A stretch of DNA of 64,000 nucleotides, taken from Butyrivibrio proteoclasticus B316. GTDB taxonomy: Bacteria > Bacillota > Clostridia > Lachnospirales > Lachnospiraceae. The DNA lies in contig NC_014387.1 of the NCBI RefSeq assembly GCF_000145035.1, forward strand, positions 3,126,146 through 3,190,145, read 5' to 3'. The notes under the pieces are model-generated. The model was not told the origin of the DNA, did no database searches, and saw only the letters and a program-made list of their open reading frames with translations. The position numbers and the translations under genes were made by a program. This document shows positions 61,651 to 64,000 of this stretch, piece after piece; the stretch's first letter is position 1, and every line of letters begins with the position of its first letter.

Positions 61651-63762
61651 TCAGCCCTCAAATAATAAATCTGCATATGTAGGGAATGGCCAATCTTTTT
61701 TATCAACAAGCATTTCAAGAGCATCAGCAGGCTCTCTGAGCGCTGCCATAACAGGCCTTACCTTGTCTTTGTAGAAGAAAGCAAGCTCCCTCTGATCATC
61801 AATCTTGGCAGCCTTAGCCTCAAGCTTCTTAAGTTCATCCAGTGCCTTCTTCATCAGTGAAAGATTGCTCTGAATATCTTTAAGTTCCTGAAGCTGTACA
61901 GAAGCATCCACTCCTGCATTAGTTATTTCATTTACATCCTTGGCTAGTCTTCCTGAATACTTCATAACAGCAGGAATGATCTGCTTGGAAGCCATATCTA
62001 TCATAGTAAGAGCCTCAATATTGATAGTCTTGGCATATGATTCAAATATGATCTCTTTTCTGGATTCAAGCTCAGTCCTGGTATATACTCCAAAGTTCTC
62101 AAACAGCTCGATTGCCTTCTTGGTAGTAAGAGTATCTGCAGCCTCAATAGTTGATGCAATATTAGGAAGACCGCGTCTCTTAGCCTCCTCTACCCAGGCA
62201 TCTGAATATCCGTCACCATTGAAAATAATTCTCTGGTGATCTGTCAGATACTCCTTGATAAGATCATGAACTGCCTCATCAAAATTCTTGGCCTTTTCAA
62301 GCTTATCAGCAGCCTCGCAGAATGCCTCTGCAACTATAGTGTTAAGTGTAGTATTTGAGCTTGCCATTGAATCTGATGATCCAACCATTCTGAACTCAAA
62401 CTTATTACCTGTAAAAGCAAAAGGTGATGTTCTGTTTCTATCTGTAGCATCTTTTTCAAACTCAGGAAGTGTAGATACGCCGGTCTTGAGCTTACCGCCT
62501 TTTTTGCTGGACTTAGCTACACCTGTCTCGATAAGCTGTCTTACAACATCCTCAAGCTGCTCACCAAGGAATACTGAAATGATAGCAGGAGGTGCCTCGT
62601 TTGCTCCAAGTCTGTGATCATTACCAACATCTGAAGCACTCTGTCTGAGCAAATCTGCGTGTGTGTCTACAGCCTTAAGGATGCAGGCAAGAACAAAGAG
62701 GAACTGAACATTTTTATTAGGTGTATCGCCGGGATCAAGAAGGTTGATACCGTCATCTGTGCAAAGAGACCAGTTATCATGCTTACCTGAGCCATTTACT
62801 CCCGCGAATGGTTTCTCGTGAAGAAGGCATCTCATATGGTGATGCTCTGCCACACGCTTCATAGTTTCCATGATGATCTGGTTATGATCTACTGCAATAT
62901 TGGCTGTCTCATAGACAGGTGCAAGCTCATGCTGTCCGGGAGCAACCTCATTGTGCTGAGTTTTATCAGGAACTCCAAGCTTCCAAAGTTCTACATTGAG
63001 ATCCTTCATGAACTCGCCTACGCGCTCACGGATTACACCAAAATAGTGATCCTCCATCTCCTGGCCCTTAGGAGGCTGAGCACCAAAAAGTGTTCTGCCT
63101 GTAAAGATCAGGTCTTCTCTCTTCATGGACTTGTCCCAGTCCACAAGGAAGTACTCCTGCTCAGGTCCTACAGATACGTTAACCTTGGTAGCAGTTGTAT
63201 TTCCAAATAATCTTACAATTCGAAGAGCTTCTCTGTTAATCGCCTCCATTGATCTTAAAAGTGGAGTCTTCTTATCAAGTGCTTCTCCTGTATAAGAACA
63301 AAATGCTGTAGGAATGCAAAGTGTAACACCTGCGCCTGATTCTTTTAAGAAAGCAGGTGAAGTAATATCCCAGGTTGTATAACCTCTTGCCTCAAATGTG
63401 GCACGAAGTCCTCCTGATGGAAAAGAAGATGCATCAGGCTCACCCTTTATAAGCTCTTTGCCGGAAAAAGAAGTAAGCATACGTCCATCTTTGTCAGCAC
63501 TACCAACAAATGAATCATGCTTCTCAGCAGTAATACCTGTAAGAGGCTGGAACCAATGAGTATAATGAGTAGCGCCGTGCTCTACAGCCCACTCCTTCAT
63601 CGCATTTGCTACCACATCAGCTGATTCCTTGGACAGCTCTCCGCCATGCTCCGTAACATTTACAACTTCCTTGTAAACATTCTTGGGAAGGCGCTCTCTC
63701 ATCTTGGCAAGAGTAAAGACATTCTGCCCGAAAATCTCTTCAACATTCACATTGTTACCCAT
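61651..63762 (-). CDS. glnN: Glutamine synthetase type III
   Basis: This enzyme makes glutamine from glutamate and ammonia with ATP. Its 703-residue length and the motifs [58 protein letters not shown] and [11 protein letters not shown] are those of the large type III form (GlnN), not the 450-residue GlnA. Type III enzymes are common in rumen and gut anaerobes. I favour the ATG at 63762 with GTGGA upstream; another ATG at 63774 sits against the AAAGG site. The promoter at 63819-63846 is flanked by an 11-base inverted repeat. No PII gene or GlnR is seen nearby. Confidence 0.96.
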   Translation of the reverse strand: MGNNVNVEEIFGQNVFTLAKMRERLPKNVYKEVVNVTEHGGELSKESADVVANAMKEWAVEHGATHYTHWFQPLTGITAEKHDSFVGSADKDGRMLTSFSGKELIKGEPDASSFPSGGLRATFEARGYTTWDITSPAFLKESGAGVTLCIPTAFCSYTGEALDKKTPLLRSMEAINREALRIVRLFGNTTATKVNVSVGPEQEYFLVDWDKSMKREDLIFTGRTLFGAQPPKGQEMEDHYFGVIRERVGEFMKDLNVELWKLGVPDKTQHNEVAPGQHELAPVYETANIAVDHNQIIMETMKRVAEHHHMRCLLHEKPFAGVNGSGKHDNWSLCTDDGINLLDPGDTPNKNVQFLFVLACILKAVDTHADLLRQSASDVGNDHRLGANEAPPAIISVFLGEQLEDVVRQLIETGVAKSSKKGGKLKTGVSTLPEFEKDATDRNRTSPFAFTGNKFEFRMVGSSDSMASSNTTLNTIVAEAFCEAADKLEKAKNFDEAVHDLIKEYLTDHQRIIFNGDGYSDAWVEEAKRRGLPNIASTIEAADTLTTKKAIELFENFGVYTRTELESRKEIIFESYAKTINIEALTMIDMASKQIIPAVMKYSGRLAKDVNEITNAGVDASVQLQELKDIQSNLSLMKKALDELKKLEAKAAKIDDQRELAFFYKDKVRPVMAALREPADALEMLVDKKDWPFPTYADLLFEG

Positions 63763-63805
63763 GTAATTCCACATTCCTTTCGCACTATTATTTAGAGTAA
63801 AAGCT

Positions 63806-63856
63806 AAAAAACACTTACATATTACAACAAGATATTAAAAACGCAAAGTGTTTTTT
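63806..63856 (-). promoter_or_regulatory. Glutamine synthetase promoter within an 11-base inverted repeat
   Basis: On the minus strand TTGCGT (63841-63846), 16 bases, then TAATAT (63819-63824) make a promoter. AAAAAACACTT (63806-63816) and AAGTGTTTTTT (63846-63856) flank it as a perfect inverted repeat, and a third related ACACTTT lies at 63859-63865. The repeats look like paired operator half-sites or a leader stem. Confidence 0.5.
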
Positions 63857-63878
63857 ACACACTTTCTATTACACAAAA

Positions 63879-63956
63879 ACAGATGTCATAGGTTACTTGT
63901 CCCTAAGATGCATAATTGAATATACATCTATTAACCCATGGCATCTGTATTTTTTT
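63879..63956. other. Long imperfect stem-loop upstream of the glutamine synthetase gene
   Basis: ACAGATGTCATAGGTTA (63879-63895) pairs with TAACCCATGGCATCTGT (63932-63948) over 17 positions with one mismatch and one wobble. Inside, AGATGCATA (63906-63914) pairs with TATACATCT (63921-63929) around a six-base loop, leaving an asymmetric bulge. A T-run follows on the plus strand and a shorter one on the minus strand. It may be the terminator of a gene beyond the right edge or a structured leader. It is not a riboswitch class I can name. Confidence 0.5.
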
Positions 63957-64000
63957 AAATACCGCAATCCGGTATATTTTCTTTTTCCTGTGGTTCTTTT

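Noticed and set aside
1..64000. CRISPR arrays, insertion sequences, prophage or toxin-antitoxin systems
   Set aside because: No regularly spaced repeats, transposase motifs, integrase or phage structural genes were seen in any part of the window.

Overview
The window reads as one ordinary chromosomal stretch of a low-to-mid GC, motile Gram-positive anaerobe of the Clostridia, most likely Lachnospiraceae near Butyrivibrio. The basis is the mix of families (type III glutamine synthetase, YjfB-like motility peptide, DUF3048 lipoprotein, FatA-type thioesterase, YvyF-like flagellar protein), the gene orders cdaA-cdaR-glmM and mreB/mbl-flgF-flgG, and strong AGGAGG-type ribosome sites. The genus is an inference. 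Almost every gene is on the minus strand. I see no prophage, insertion sequence, CRISPR array, rRNA operon or replication origin.

Bases 1-32,270 form a surface-glycan island. A leftward run (8571 to 89) encodes activation and transfer of a CMP-nonulosonate of the pseudaminic-acid type: a GT52-like transferase with bacterial sialyltransferase motifs, a PseH-like acetyltransferase, a PseI-like synthase, two different PseG-like proteins, a PseF-like cytidylyltransferase, a GT2 enzyme and an ABC exporter. Across a palindromic divergent promoter (8591-8609), a rightward pair encodes a PseA/WbpG-like amidotransferase and a large membrane protein. A second leftward run (25216 to 11609), with a near-consensus promoter and ending in a shared bidirectional terminator, is an exopolysaccharide operon: WbaP-like initiating transferase, Wzz-like protein with a degenerate tyrosine-kinase-like tail, EpsG-like polymerase, and at least eight glycosyltransferases. 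Next come an AraC-type regulator, a rightward gmd-fcl pair for GDP-L-fucose, and a leftward group with rfbD, a PAP2-like protein, a large membrane protein and a CAP-domain secreted protein.

Bases 32,366-42,200 hold a tightly packed ten-gene run: recD2, comFC, yvyF, two unknown membrane proteins, cdaA, cdaR, glmM, HPr and a DUF3048 lipoprotein. It joins DNA processing, cyclic-di-AMP signalling and wall-precursor synthesis. Upstream of it lie the basal-body genes flgJ, flgG and flgF with mreB, then uvrA and uvrB.

Bases 50,770-58,200 are a cell-envelope control region: a small membrane protein, a Ser/Thr kinase and a PP2C phosphatase; then an S41 protease, an M23 coiled-coil wall-hydrolase factor, FtsX and FtsE, and a PucR/CdaR-type regulator. 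A rightward YjfB-like gene with a sigma-28-like promoter follows. The right end holds a CPBP-type membrane protease, a CvfB-like RNA-binding protein, an acyl-ACP thioesterase, a tRNA-Gln(CUG) gene and a type III glutamine synthetase with a structured, repeat-rich upstream region.

Worth a second look: the duplicated PseG, the kinase-dead Wzz fusion, the unknown membrane proteins in the cdaA run, the near-leaderless recD2 start, three sigma-28-like promoters, and the glutamine synthetase control region. All functions come from motif recognition by eye. No database search was run.
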